Source: Lasiosphaeris hirsuta (lineage: Eukaryota; Ascomycota; Sordariomycetes; Sordariales; Lasiosphaeriaceae). Taken from it: a DNA stretch of 64,000 bases. Position 1 is the first letter of the stretch. Each line of letters starts with the position of its first letter. Location: NCBI GenBank assembly GCA_030549175.1, contig JAUKUA010000003.1, positions 2,728,001 to 2,792,000 on the forward strand. The letters run 5' to 3'. The translations under genes were made by a program, and so were the position numbers. Positions 40,418 through 53,055 of this stretch are shown here, one piece after another. The notes beneath the pieces are model-generated. The model searched no databases. It saw only the letters and a list, made by a program, of their open reading frames with translations, and was not told the DNA's origin.

Positions 40418-43400
40418 CGTGATTTTTGTAACTGCCAGCAATCAAATCGCCTATCCGAATGTGATGGCGAGACGAAAACTGCCTCTTTCTTCGGGGTATG
40501 GGGATTCCTTCGATGACGCGAAAGTGACGTTGAAATTCCGGACTTGGACAGTTGCAACCGTGAAGGGTAGAACGCGGGGTGTGGTCTCGAAAGGGCAGTC
40601 GCAGATTCCAAATGTCTCCATCAATTAGATGAATGGGATGCTACCGCAAGCTATTACGGTCGATAGTCGTGGTCGGCAATTTGGTGCTCGGGTCAACAGC
40701 TCAATAACAATCTGGGTGGCGGGGCGACGGAGCTTATCATGGGCGATCGAGTAGCAAATAAATATGAAGATGCACGACAATCGCTTGCAATGGCACAGCT
40801 CACTGTGAGGGGTAGATGCAATCGTAGGGAATCGTAGGTAAATGAGGGGTGCGCGTGAACGAGATCGCGGGTCGGAGGTAAAGGTGGTGGGTTGTTGAAA
40901 GGGTCGAGGTTGGATGGCGGCGGAGGACGGGAGCATTGGAGTGAAGGTCAGTGCTAGCAGGGTGCAGGTGAACTTGGCTGTGGTTGCGGCGCACCTCGCA
41001 CCTCGCACCTCGCACCTCGCACACGCTCAACGCTGTCGCTCAACGCTGCCAGCCTGCCACCCTCGCGCTAAGCCGTTGATTAGCCGGAAGGGCCACCCTG
41101 GCGGCGCACGGTCCACTCAAAACACTACTGCCCTCGACGACCCTGCGCTTTCCAGCCAGAAATGGCGTGGGAAGCGCCTCAGAGCTGTGAAACTTGGCGG
41201 CGCCTAACCCACACAACCTCTACCCCGTCAGCCCCGGGAATGCAATCGACACGGCCTCATACCGCCTCCTGCTCAAGCCTCGTGCCTCATACCTGCCCGA
41301 CAGGCTGGATCTCACCTCTCACTCGGCACTCAACCCCTTTTATGCCGTGCGCTGCTGTCGTGAACTCTGCGTTCCTGGTGGCTTGACTTGCCCTACGCAC
41401 CACATCACTCCCACAGAGCCACGACATTTCACTGAGAGGGCCGCTGTTCTGTCGCGCGAGTTATCCCCCTTCAAAGTTCGCGATTTCTACGACCGAACGT
41501 ACCTAACGTGGAGGTGGGCATTCACCTCTCCGTTCGTCGCGGGCAGTAAACGAACAATAACAATCGAGAGCGGCAGTGGCTCGGCCGCAGTGAGCCAGTC
41601 CAAAAGCAAGCCCAGCCTCCCATAAAACTCGCTTCTCGAGTGGGGACGGGCGTGAAGTGCAAAGCTCTGGAGGGACAAGGTCCAGAGCTCATTTCTACCT
41701 CCGTAAACAACAGGTGCGAAACTGTTGGTTCCCTGCTGGAAAGGGGCCAAAGGGGGACGAATAGATTTTCGCGATGTTTATTTTTCAAGACCACCACGTC
41801 GGCCCGCATATGAATTGGCCGGCGCGGTGTGCCGTTGCAGGGCCCCTCGTTTCCCGTTCGCCGGATTTGGGTCTTGTTGTTGTTTTGGTGTCTTGCCCGC
41901 AGAGAGCGTCGCGCCCGCAAACCTCGGACTGGCCACCACTCCCTTTTCAGGTGTCGCCGCGCGCAAGGGCCCCAGCCAAGACAAGCATGGCTGGTTGGAC
42001 GTGTCCTGGGCTTCCACTGCGCGTCTGGTTCGTGTTTTCCCATTTAAATTTGCGTGTCACGCCGCGCTAACCAAATGCGATTCCAGGTGAATCTGCATGC
42101 TGGCGCTGTCGATTGAGCAGTGCAAGTTCCAGGCCCCACAACTCCATAACGGAACCCTGTAAAACAGTTGACATGGCACGCTAGGTACGCGTAGAGGACT
42201 TCCAGCTTTGTCGCGAAACTAGTAGACTGAACCACGCCCGCGTGGAAACAAGACCGACCCATTCTTAGTTACCGTCTTCCATCTGCTCTAGTGGGGTTGT
42301 TCAGATGGCAACAGTCGCATTCACTCGCCCTTCAATATCGAACCCTCGATATCTTTGCCGCATCGTGACCGCAGCATTTTGCATTCTGCATGTGGAAGGC
42401 ACGGGGTGAGATGCTCCTGCAGAACAATCAAGCAAATGATACAAGTCCAGATTGCCGCAGCTTCCTCTATTGGGCTCCCGTGTTTCTTCAAGTCCCTCGG
42501 TACCACTGCACGTGCTTCCGTACCGCGCGACAGCTTCTAGAAATTACGGGCTGCCTGCTGTTGGCAACCAATGCCTGCCTGCTCAGGCACCGCCCCAGCA
42601 CGGCAATCGAAACAGACCCCACGGGCAACAACGGGAACACTTGATGGGCTGCCCTAGCCAGGCAGTGCCACATCACTGCCGAACCCTCCTGCAGTAGGTC
42701 GAGATGTCCGTCATAAAAGAAGCGGCTGGTATCACTTGAAAACCAGGTCCCATATGTGATCCGTTCCGATCAATCCATCCACAACCTCGGGCCTTGGCAT
42801 CAACCCCGTGATCTCCGTCACACAACGACGCAACCTCCACGACTCCATTCCCACCAGCACCGGACTAATAATAGGAGTACATGACCAACCCCACGTCATA
42901 ACACCCTGGATTTAAGATATTATACTTGCCCCAACCGCGTCCTAGTCCAGCGACTAGGCGTCTCAACAGTAGCGAGCTTAGAATATCAACCTTAATACTC
43001 CCCAACAGCCCCGAGGGCTAACAAACGGCTTCATTAGCGTCATGTGATCGTTTCTGGTTCTCCCCTCCAATGAAAGGCATTCCTTTTTGTAGGCCTTTCA
43101 ACACTCAAAGACTTAAACTATTGCTTTCATTTTACCAACCCCTCCATCCTGCGTTGAGTACTAGAGCTCAAATTCGCGGCGATCCAGCAGCCATTTTCCA
43201 GTGAGCGCGGCCGCGACAGGGAGAGTTTAAGCTATCTCAAACAACTCGCCAAGAACCTAGCACCAGGGTGTCTAGTCCAAACACCCACCATCTCAATCTC
43301 TACTTCGCCTCTCCCCTTTTGCCAAACAACCCCCTTCTCATCCATCACCACTACAGCGCCAGTCTAGTCATCTCGACAAGCATTTATCCAGCTTGTGTCT

Positions 43401-43438
43401 GGCCAGAAGAGATGAGCAACAAATTCTAGCCTACGAAC
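40418..43438. other. spacer between CDH1 and the RGS-LOV relic
   Basis: About 3 kb. It starts with the CDH1 promoter and leader, including four perfect copies of a heptamer, then GC-rich DNA with overlapping spurious frames (41160-42100), then AT-richer DNA from about 42700. No frame resembles a known protein. Confidence 0.55.
40991..41022. repeat. GCACCTC heptamer tandem repeat
   Basis: Four perfect copies of GCACCTC followed by a partial copy, in the upstream region of CDH1 about 570 nt from its ATG. Confidence 0.9.
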
Positions 43439-45091
43439 ATGCCTGACATCCCCCCGCGAAATGAAGAAGTGGAGCCAGGAAGCTTCGATCTTGTTGCTCC
43501 TATCTCCGGCTCGTTTGGGCAGCGTTCCCTTGAGAAACGTTCTGAGCAACTGTTTTCACGAGCACATCTCGTGGTAATATTTAGTGATTTAGTCCTTCTT
43601 GTTCGTTTTACTAGCTTTATCCGAACCTCTCGGCTGTCCTCCGTTCCGCTCTTGGTCTATTACTTCGATGCATTCAAGACGTCGAAAGCAATAATAGACT
43701 ATTCAAACTATCTCTTAGGGTGCCTAGGCACCCTCGATGGCCATACCTTCACCGAGTCCACGGCCGCCCCGACAGCGAATGAAATGCTTCAAGCGAGGGT
43801 CGATATAGCCTTTGAGGCGCTTGTGCGGGAAGAGTTGCCGGCTTTCACCACACTTAGATCCGGATAGCCAGTGTTTCTATTCGAAAAAGAATCACGGGTA
43901 CCCTATCAGCACATCTCCGGCAAATGTCAGAAGGGTTAGCAGAGGTGCTCTGTTTGACAGACCCCTCTCGTGAAGACAACCCCGTTGTATTCGCCTCAGA
44001 GGGTATGCTTTGGAAGACCCATCAAACACTTAGGCCGCTGCTAATAGTTTGCTAAGGTTTTATCGCACTACTCAGTAAGGCAAAACCCACGCGATGGGTC
44101 GAAACTGTTGTTTTCTCCAGAGGCCCAAGACCAATGCCCCTAGCATCTAGAGACTGCATAAGAAGCCGGCAGCGGGAAAGGAGCACTTCGAAACACAACT
44201 CAATTATCGAAGAGACGGGTCTCCTTTTATGAACTTGCTGATGTGCGCGCCATTGTTGGAGAGCCGCGGCTTGATAAGATATATGATCGGTGCCCAAGTT
44301 GATGTCTCGGGACTCGCCAATGACTGCGCGGGAATAGAATCTCCACAGCGGCTTGTTGACCGAGAGCGGACAGGGTGTTTTGAAGCAGTAGGAGACCACG
44401 AATTCCCCGCAAATGGCGGTGCCGCTCCAAAAGATGTGTTTCGAGAGTTGAGTGAAATGTTCAACGCCGAGGAAATAGGAGACAGCACGAAATGGGGCAA
44501 TATGCAACAACTTCAGAACAAGGGTATCAAGCACGGCGAGGCAACCTCGAACTGGCGAAAGCCACGAGTTGTCATACAGGATGGCGGTCCGGCCGGTTCT
44601 GAGAACGGCAGCATTCCCGAATTGCCTGGTGGCCAGCTGGCCGGCATCTACGAGAACTATCTGCTCGTGCGGCCCTACCCGAATCTGCGAATTCTATTTG
44701 CGTCTCCTTCGCTCCGCGTTCCGGGTATTCTACAAAGTCCCTTTCACTCCAAGATAGGAGGGGGTCAGACCGAGTATGAGGCGAACTCTCACAGGCCTTC
44801 CAAGACGGGACTGTCGTTACGGCCCGAGTTCGGTGGATAAGAAAGCATAATCACGATGGCAAGGCGCGTTGGATTCATTGTACCCCGCTCGTCGGTATTG
44901 ACGAGGCTGTTGGCGTCTGGATGGTTGTTATTGTGGACGATGATGAGGAGTCTCGCCAGCGATCATTGGGCCGCGTGGCGCCCCCTGTAGACCCCCAGAC
45001 TGGGCGGGCGGAGAACCCCATTCTTGATTACGGGCTTGATTTGGACGGGATGCTGAGTTTGGATATTGATGAAGACGCTGGAACGGGTTGA
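43439..45091 (+). pseudogene. RGS-LOV photoreceptor gene, decayed
   Basis: The first frame (43439-43867) encodes an RGS-type domain (SEQLFSRAHLVVIFSDLVLLVRFTS begins the block; later VYYFDAFKTSKAI). Near 43855 homology moves to another frame (IASVSIRKRITGTL, then MSEGLAEVLCLTDPSRED), so one base is missing. After a probable intron near 43998-44057 comes a LOV domain in a third frame: TTQ-stop-G (TAA 44076-44078), GRNCCFLQRPKTN with the flavin-adduct Cys at 44106-44108, TAG at 44148-44150, NYRRDGSPFMNLLM and RYMIGAQVDVSGL. It stays open to about 44760, where a G-run shift moves homology to a frame with TGA at 44777-44779, then FQDGTVVTARVRWI to a stop at 45091. Two frameshifts and three nonsense codons argue against one assembly error. 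Intact RGS-LOV proteins couple blue light to G-protein signalling or membrane binding. The intron and exact ends are inferred. Confidence 0.85.
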
Positions 45092-45683
45092 GTCTTCACG
45101 CCTGGTGTGAGTGCCTAAGTTGTATGGTAATGTTTGATACATGTTGACGTTCCAGCCCTTTGAGATACTTTATCTTCAGTTTCGGTGCCCCTTGACCAGA
45201 TGCCGCCGTCCACTCTAAATGTAATCGCTGATAGACTCTTGAGGTAGTACGTAATTTCGCCAGTGACGTCGGACACACACAGTCTGTGCTATTTGGTGGA
45301 CGGGAGATAGACCATGACGGGTGCCTTCCACGCATAGATGGCGCCTTCTACCGCAAAACTTGGTGTTCCAGACGTACAAGAAGGGTCCACGCTTATTCCG
45401 ACTCCCGGTCTGAGATAGACACATCTGACACAGAGACGTATGTCGACTCTGCACAATGCGAAGGCAAGATCTCAGTTTTGCATCGTCTAGCGCTATAGTC
45501 CCCATCCTAGAAACCGATATTGCGCACCAGCTGCGATAGATTTCTTACCTCTTCGCATATCTGTGTTCCGTCGGGACTACCCCGAATACTCCCATTGTTC
45601 TTTATATTCTCACCCGAGTTTCCAATGCCTGTGTCATCTACTGGCTAGAGTAGTGCTCTGTTCTGCCCGCTTCCAGAAAAGAC
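45092..45683. other. spacer before the DUF3431 gene
   Basis: 592 bp holding the presumed promoter and leader of the downstream membrane protein. No gene is seen. Confidence 0.65.
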
Positions 45684-47717
45684 ATGTTTCCCACAGCGCC
45701 GCCTATCCTCCGTGTGGTCTTGCGCCAGGGAAAGGGGCTTATCATTGGAACCAGCATCGTCGCCCTTTTATTTATCTTCCATCAATACAACAGCCCCCAT
45801 GAGCTGGCCCGAGATGTTAACTTAATCCAATCAAACTCAACAGATTACCCTGGCTTCACCAGAAACGAAGCCGGCAAAGATACCCCCACCTTCCCGACAA
45901 TTCTCCTTGACCCCCCGGCCAATCTCATCCCACATCCGCCAAAGTTCACCCCAGGGACGCTCAACCCTCCCGGCACACCATACACCAAAGCAGTTGTTAT
46001 TGCAAGGACCAAAAGCGAGGACGTAACCTGGATCGACGACCCCTTCAACGAACCCTCCCCTTCTCATACCGTCGCCGACGAGTGGGCAATATATCTCTAC
46101 ACCACCGACGAGACACCATCATCTCCTCCCGCCACTGACAATATCCCTTCCCCTAAGCGTATCCATCGCCTCTCCACGCCGCTCAACAAAGGCCGCGAGG
46201 CTATGGCCTACCTAACATACATCATCGACCATTACACCGCCCTCTCCGACATTACACTATTTATGCACGCGCACCGTTCCTCGTGGCACGACAACCAGTT
46301 TGGGCTCGATGCCGTTGCTGTTCTAAGACGACTACAGATACCATACGTTGTGGAAAGAGGGTATGTGAACCTTCGGTGTGACTGGGAGCCGGGATGTCCC
46401 GACCATATCCACCCAAAGGAGACCGAGTATGACGAGTACAAGCCGGAGCAGGCCATCTTTGCGGGTGCGTGGAGGGAGGTGTTCCCGCTTGATGACGTGC
46501 CCGAGGTTCTGAGTCAGGCTTGTTGTGCGCAGTAGGTGCTTTTTAGCTCAGGCTAGGAGTTTGTTTACGTGTCCCAGCTGCTCCATAGTCATATCCCCTC
46601 TTTTCTTGACCTGGGGGTACTCTGGGCCGTTTCCAAGTCTCGCTATCGTGTACTTGAAAGAAAATACTGACTGGCACTCTTTGCCACTTAGGTTCGCGCT
46701 GACGGCGGAAAGGATTCGGGCTAGGCCGTTGGAGGAGTACGTGACCCTTCGAGACTGGGTTCTGACGACCGAACTGGAGGACCTCATCAGCGGGAGGGTG
46801 CTGGAGTATGTTTATCAGTGAGTTAATATACTTCGCCAGTCTCTCGAAGATCTACTACCCATACCATTTGCTTTACATTACACATATTCCCCAGCGACGG
46901 GTAGAAACGAGTAATTACGTGGATCGCTGTTCGAGATGACCCCATTGATACTAACTCGCTAGCTACCAGGTGTGTGTCAGTCCTTGCATAACTCGAACCG
47001 AAACTTCCATCATGCTAACTCCCGCGAGACATCTGGACCGGCGATGCAGTCAACTGTCCGGATGAATACGAGTGCTACTGCGAAGGGTACGGCGTCTGTT
47101 TTGAGGGGAAAGAGAGATATCAAGAGTTCATGGAGAAGAAGAATGAGTGGAATTTGCTAAACGACCAGTTAAACGAGTTCGTCGACCGTGGGAATAATAT
47201 GTTTAGCGTCGCGGATATTGTGGCACTGGCCGACCGACTGGAGGGGGACGGGAAAATTGACGAGGAGCAGATAGAGAAGCACGGTAAAGCAGCGGACCGT
47301 CAGTCGGAACCCACACTCCAACATAAACCCCGGGGCTTTACCACTGACAGGCTACTGTTAGATAACGGCATCGACCCAGACGAAGGCGAAGCAAGCGGAG
47401 GAAGTGACGCGAAGCAAGGCGAACCTGGCACAGCCACGGCCACAGACCACCAGACAAACACAACGGGAAGTAGCGATAACGCCCCCAGTAGCGGGCCAAA
47501 TCAAGAAAACCAGCAAGGGAAACAAGTGCCAGAAATTGGAGGGGAAGAAGCCGGGGATCCGATACAGGAAAACAAGGGGGTAGGCGCGGCGGAACTGCTC
47601 AGTGTTGTGGAAGCATCTCAGAAAATGCGATCCCTTGCGACTTGGCTTATCGAGCAGGAAGCAAAGGCAAAGGCGGGAAAAAGATGTATAGAACAGGAAT
47701 GCGATATGGAGGATTAG
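45684..47717 (+). CDS. DUF3431 type II membrane protein
   Basis: Exons 45684-46531, 46692-46817 and 47029-47717, plus a proposed 2-nt exon 46970-46971; 554 aa. A short cytosolic N-terminus and signal anchor (GLIIGTSIVALLFIF, about 18-32) precede a lumenal DUF3431 domain (about 100-365) with ARTKSEDVTWI, MHAHRSSWHDN, YVNLRCDWEPGCP, CCAQFALTAERI and, after the problem junction, VNCPDEYECYCEGYGVCF. The C-terminal 190 residues are hydrophilic, Gly/Glu/Gln-rich. Homology needs Tyr-Gln-Tyr-Ile-Trp-Thr-Gly across the last junction, which no single GT..AG intron supplies; two abutting introns (46818-46969 and 46972-47028) do. DUF3431 is a fungal family of unknown activity that looks glycosyltransferase-like to some annotators; no function is claimed. 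The neighbouring upstream locus is a pseudogene, so mild decay here cannot be excluded. Confidence 0.8.
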
Positions 47718-50632
47718 GCTACGGCAATAGATTATCGATTAGTGGCAACATATTTCAGCACGAGCGTACATTCATTCGATTGGAATTACCCAATATGGGG
47801 CGGTACTGCCTCATGCCTCTCGTCGCCTGAGAAAAAATCCAGCATATTTTATGACTTCCAAGGCCACACTGTCTTGTTCAGGACATTCAGGACGTAGGTA
47901 GCCACTCAGGACGCTGGTCGTTTGGGACATAGCCACTCAGACATCCCACTCTTTGACCTCTACTCATGGTGAAAATATCCCATGGTTAAGGTGTACGGGG
48001 TGGATTTGGATTTCATCCCAAAAAAAGGCTCAAATTTGCGAGGAGGGTAGTTTCTCAGTCAAGAAGAGGGGGGTATACTATTTCGCTCCTGCCCTTTTAT
48101 GCACCTACGTTCATAGAGTTGCGTCTTCCTACTTTGTTTATCTCGTCATAGTGGGTTAGGTTCGATAACTGCTTCTATCATGTCGAGGGAGCACGGGTTG
48201 CCACACTGTTGTGCTGCGTGCATTCTCGATGTGCGGTAACATTTGTTTCCTCACCAGATATCAAGCAACCGGTGGGAATCCAAAGGCTTACATGAACCTA
48301 GGAACACAATAGGGTACAGTCGAACCTCCCCAAGCCGAGCTGCACCAGATTAAGCTGTCGAATGAGGTCACAGTGGTATAGGAAGAGTACCAAACCATGA
48401 ATATGGGTAGGGGTTGTTACTGGGGTGCGGATCACGTCGAAGATCATGTTCCTGATAATTGGGCCGGACCGTGCCCGAGTCACTTCCGTCATCTTCCTCC
48501 CTTGGGCGTGTGGTAGTTACGTTCTACGGCCCAAGCCGGAGCGGATCATCTGGGGCGGGTGTGGTAAGTTTGTGTACGCCATGCAATCCTTCGGCGCCAT
48601 GTCACCTGCGAGTCTCTTTCGCTGTTGCCTTGTCGCGGAAGATTAGTCGCCTTAGGTTGTCGGCGGTAGCTCCGGAAAACGTCGATCAGTCAAGCCGTGT
48701 TGGGCTTGCTGATCCTTTCTCTCTCTAGACATTGATGATGGAGGAATTTGTCTGGTTCAGCTGGGAACTGCCGAGTTCTAACAAATGTTCCGGCTGCAGC
48801 CCTGCCGACGACAGGGGAGAAGCGGGCGATGGGGATGGTGTTTGATGATCGGCTACACTGAAGCACCACCATCATGGTGACTTGGGGAAACTACCCCAGA
48901 ATGTGATCAAACCATATGTTCTCGGCTAATCCACTTACGCTGATGTAGTACCGCTACGTCCTAGTACTTTGGTAGAGGGAGGCTTTACTACTAGTATCCA
49001 TGTCGCTATGGAAATATTCTAAGACGACAGATCACATAAAAAAGGCCTGCTCTCTTTGCTCCCCTTTCCCGTGTACAGTGGGGGATTTGCAATGGTAGCC
49101 CCGTTTGTGTCATTTGTTGATCCATGGTTCTGGATCTCGTCTCGTCAAGCCACACGACGATCAATGGGCCGAGGGCAGAAGAGGCGGCCGAGTGCCCTCG
49201 CTTTTGCACGCTTTTTACACCAATCGATATTCCCTCCATTCAATTCCCATGGCAATCGCAGGATCTGAGGAGAGGCAATGGGTGAGGTGGGGATAGGAAA
49301 GACGGGGCAAAATTCCACCCCCAGCATCATATTGCTAAGATTGTTGGGTCGCCGGGTGTTGTGTTGGCGTCGTCGGGTGACTGCAATATGTCATTGTCGA
49401 GCAGGCCCGCCCATGAGTATGTGCACGAATTGTATCCTGCAAACAACCGCTCCCGCACAGCCCAGCCTCAACTGGTGGCTCGCTGGGTTTTGGTTTGAGT
49501 GGAGGGATGGGATGGGTGAGAAGGTCTGCAGCGGCTTCTTGACTCACCTCAGCTGGCACGACCCCTTCGACGTCGATCCCGCCTGTCGGTGAGCAATCCG
49601 GGGTTGGCGAGTGGCCATGTTTTGCGTTTTACGCGGGGATGGCAAGCAAACTGTCCGCAGTACGTACTCCCCAGCTGCAGGGAGGCCGGTGGAACTGCAG
49701 CTGTCCGTTGGTGCGCGGCCGAAATCGATATCGAGATGACTTCTCCATCTTCCAATTGGGGGCGACAGGGGCAGTTGGGTACAGCACTTGCAAACTCCGA
49801 TCGGCTATCTCGTAAGATCGGGGCTTGTTGATTGTGAGGCGGATGCCCGAGAGTCTGTGTGTCAGTGCTGCTGTGTGGTGTGCAAGGGGAGATGCAGCCA
49901 GCTGGTCAAGTCGTGACACAAGGTGCGATGTCTTGCAGTAGTCGGTTGCCCCAGTTCCGCAGGGTGCATCCCTATAGCACGCCGTGGGATGTGCGTAGTA
50001 TAACCCACGATCCGCTCCCACCTGTCAAGTGCCGGATCGACTATCCGAAACACAACTTTGCCCTTGTTCAGTGGTGTTAGTGCCAATATTTCGACAACTG
50101 CATTGCCTTGACGTCAGCCTCAGCCGGTACAGCAAGCGGCGAGACAGACTCACAGCAAAAATGGATCAGAGAGTAAATGAATGACATTATGTCCATGGAA
50201 TTGCTTGCCACTTCACCAATCGCCTCGCTCAGCTGCAGAAAACGTAGGTGTATTGTCCTGCGGATGCGTTGCAGGGAACAGGGTGGGGTGGGGCGGGGGC
50301 CGAAGAAAGGCAACCAAGTGGCAGGCGCTGGGCACCGAAAAAGGCACATGTGATATCACACAATAAAAAGAAAAGAATTCGGACACACAAAAACAAAAAC
50401 GAAATATACTTGTCGATCGGCCCAAACTCCGGTCAGCCGCTCAGGAAGGGAAGGTCCAGGCGAGCAACGACCAAGGCGATCAAAGCGTTTATTCGACCCA
50501 GCCCGCTGGGTATAGCCGTCGCCGCCTTCCCGCCTCCCGATTCGGCCCCGGGGCGCAAGCCAGCCGCATCCAATACGGTGTGCCGAAACAATGTCTCACG
50601 AGACGGCGGCACCACGCCAAGACGCCTATATT

Positions 50633-50652
50633 TGTGTGTGTGTGTGTGTGTG
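50633..50652. repeat. (TG)10 microsatellite
   Basis: Uninterrupted TG dinucleotide run in non-coding DNA. Confidence 0.95.
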
Positions 50653-50808
50653 GCATTGACTGCCATTCAATATACCACTAGGCGGCAGCGCGCCGGATCC
50701 CAGCATCATGCCTCCATTGGAAGGATCATACACCGGTGCAAGCGAGTTGACTCCAATATCACCAACACCGCCCCGCCTCGCTCCTATCTTCAGGGCGAGG
50801 CCAGGATC

Positions 50809-50832
50809 TTTTTTTTTATTTATAAAAAAAAA
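50809..50832. repeat. T9-ATTTAT-A9 near-perfect palindrome
   Basis: Nine T, the hexamer ATTTAT, then nine A: an inverted repeat able to fold as an A/T hairpin or act as a rigid, nucleosome-excluding tract. Confidence 0.85.
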
Positions 50833-51771
50833 GCCCCTGGTGATGAGTCGCAGCAGCGGCACGACCCGTCCGAGTAGTCATGGTAGATGCTATCTTATCA
50901 TTCGCTGCCATATGTATCCGTCATCTATCTCTATACACTGGAACGTTGTCCCGAGGCCTTTGTGAAGTAAAAAAGAACCTATATGATATGTACGCCGTGA
51001 AGGGAGTTAGACCAGCCAACTTTTGCTTTTCTCTTCCAGATCCCAGACCCAAAACATCCTAGAAGATCTCCGTTTAATGTACCCAATCATAGCCAGAATC
51101 ATCCCCATCCCATTCCAGCCCCTTAAGTGACAAGCCTCCTTGATGTTTCCCATTCCGTGACATTGTATCCCAAGCATTCGCGCGTATTCATGGTATCCTA
51201 TCCGTCCGCAGTCCCGCTGGCGTGATATGAGTGAAGTGGCGTTCTTCATAAGCATCTAAAAGAAAAAGAAAATCGTCTTTCTTGATTGGAGCATCTTCTT
51301 TGCAAAAAGCCGCCTGCCCGTCGTCTCTCCGTGGCGCTCATAGTCTGTAATTTGAGAGTCCCTAATAGGACCATCACCAGTTTCCCCCTCTTCTCTTCGC
51401 CTTCCTGCCACCAAGCCATTTTCATCTAACCAAAAACACGCAGGACTCCATTTTGCCCCTTTTACGCCAGGCAGAGACGATAGGCGAGAAATATGAGACA
51501 GTAGATGCCTTGGCGAACCCACGAGAGCCACGCCTGGCGCCCTCTCTTTCCAGCATCCGGTCAACTCCTGAAAGTCGTAGAATCGAAGGACCTGTCTCCC
51601 AACTCCTTGCTTGGGGGGCAAGAACACTTGACAAAGGAGGAAAGTAGAATGAAACGAGAAAGGGACAGTTCACGGATGCAGAAACACATCGGCCGTTTGG
51701 CAGTCAGGGACCTGATTTCCGGGCCAATTCAATGTAAACGCCCGCTGTCCTGGCGGGATAGGATGCTTGTG

Positions 51772-53055
51772 CTACCGTCGATGCAAGCTCGAGGTCGAAC
51801 CAGCACCACCACCTGAAGAGGCCGACGAGCCGTACAGATCCAGGCATTCTTCAAGAACTAGACGTAAGAAAGTTAGCAGCTTGAGCATCATGTCAAAAAT
51901 GGATCAATGACGTACCGGCAATGATCCGCTCCTCCCACACGCCGTACTCATAATCGACAAGACCATGACGCTCGATGGTATCGCACAACCTCACGAGCTC
52001 CTTGCCCATCTTCTCCAGTCCGTCCTGCGGGATTGGGCTTCGGGATCGCTGTGACTGCTGGCCCGACTCCATCATGTTGTCCTTTTGAGCCTGAAGAATT
52101 GACAACCACGCATAGTTGAATTCATTCCACAGCTTGATCCGGTCGCCATGCAGATTCTGATCGTCAGACGTGAGGCCTATAGTATCGTTTGTATGTTAGG
52201 ATGCCATGTCTGATCCAGAGCAGGATTTAGAAACAAACCTAATTCCGCAACATGCCCCAAGAGCCAATCCGAGACATTGAGGAGGGACTCGCTGGCCGAG
52301 GCCAACGCGCCGTCGTGTATGCTTTGGAAGATGGCCTTCAATGCTGATTGATACGACGCATATGCTACATCCAGCCCTTCCGGGGCGGGGTACTCTTCCT
52401 CCATCCTGACATCTGAAGTTGAAGAAGACTGGCCAGCCATCCCTCCCATTGTGGCCATGCCGCTGGTTGAGTAGTTCTGCAGCCCGGGTTGCTGATATAC
52501 CTGTGACCCACCCGGGGATGCTGTCTGCGCTTGCATCGCGGATGCCGTCGCCGGGTTGGTTGGCTCGCTCGAGAAGTAAGGGGCAGCGACATCCGTTGGC
52601 ATCATCTGCAACCCTGCAGGTTGCCGCGAGGAAAACTGCTGGCTCGTATCGTACACACCAGTGCTCTGCGGCCCGGCAGCCTGTGGCACGTTATACATTA
52701 TTGCTGTTGGATTGTACGCGCCGGCGAAGCCTTGCGTCTGCCGTGAGTCCGTCTGCCCGTAGTCCGTGGGGGTGTGGTGATAGCCCATCCCACTCTGCGG
52801 CATGGCGCTTGTAGAGAATGCCGTCGCTGATGGTTCTTGGTAGTATGTGCTGTAGCTAGCCGATCCGCCACTCATCCCTCGGGCTGCTCCCGAGGACGGT
52901 GTGCTGAGAGGTGCAGGTCGAAATCTGTCGCCATGAGTATTGGTAAAGGACCGCCGCTGCTGCGATGGCTCGTGTAATGGTTGATGGTATCGTTGGTTAG
53001 AAGAAGAATGGATGGGCGGTTCATTCTGCCTCCTCTGGCCTCTGTTGTCGTCCAT
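51772..53055 (-). CDS. rfeF: RfeF-type transcription factor
   Basis: Three exons: 53055-52239, 52176-51916, 51857-51772; introns 62 and 58 nt; 387 aa. The first in-frame ATG is used (MDDNRGQRRQ); the frame is open further upstream but only from TTG. The first 210 residues are Gln/Ser/Tyr/Pro-rich and disordered. The conserved RfeF block begins EEYPAPEGLDVAY (about 218), continues through SESLLNVSDWLLGHVAELGL and KLWNEFNYAWL, and ends LVRLCDTIERHGLVDYEYGVWEE. Splicing restores HVAELGLTSDD and EERIIAVLEECLDL. Members are annotated as putative transcription factors in Aspergillus and relatives, with links to development; no classical DNA-binding motif is visible here. It is preceded by a very long non-coding upstream region. 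Confidence 0.88.

Larger units (their letters stand above)
47718..51771. other. gene-poor spacer of about 4 kb
   Basis: No supportable gene. It contains two copies of TAGCCACTCAG (47899-47909 and 47930-47940), a (TG)10 run, an A/T palindrome at 50809-50832 and C/T-rich patches. The 209-codon frame at 50248-50877 spans the TG run and the palindrome and looks spurious. Confidence 0.55.

Noticed and set aside
46985..47025. tRNA-like A and B box words on the minus strand
   Set aside because: The spacing between the boxes is far too short for a tRNA and no cloverleaf can be drawn.
50248..50877. 209-codon open frame
   Set aside because: It runs through a (TG)10 repeat and an A/T palindrome, which create poly-Val/Cys and Lys/Phe stretches; no family features.
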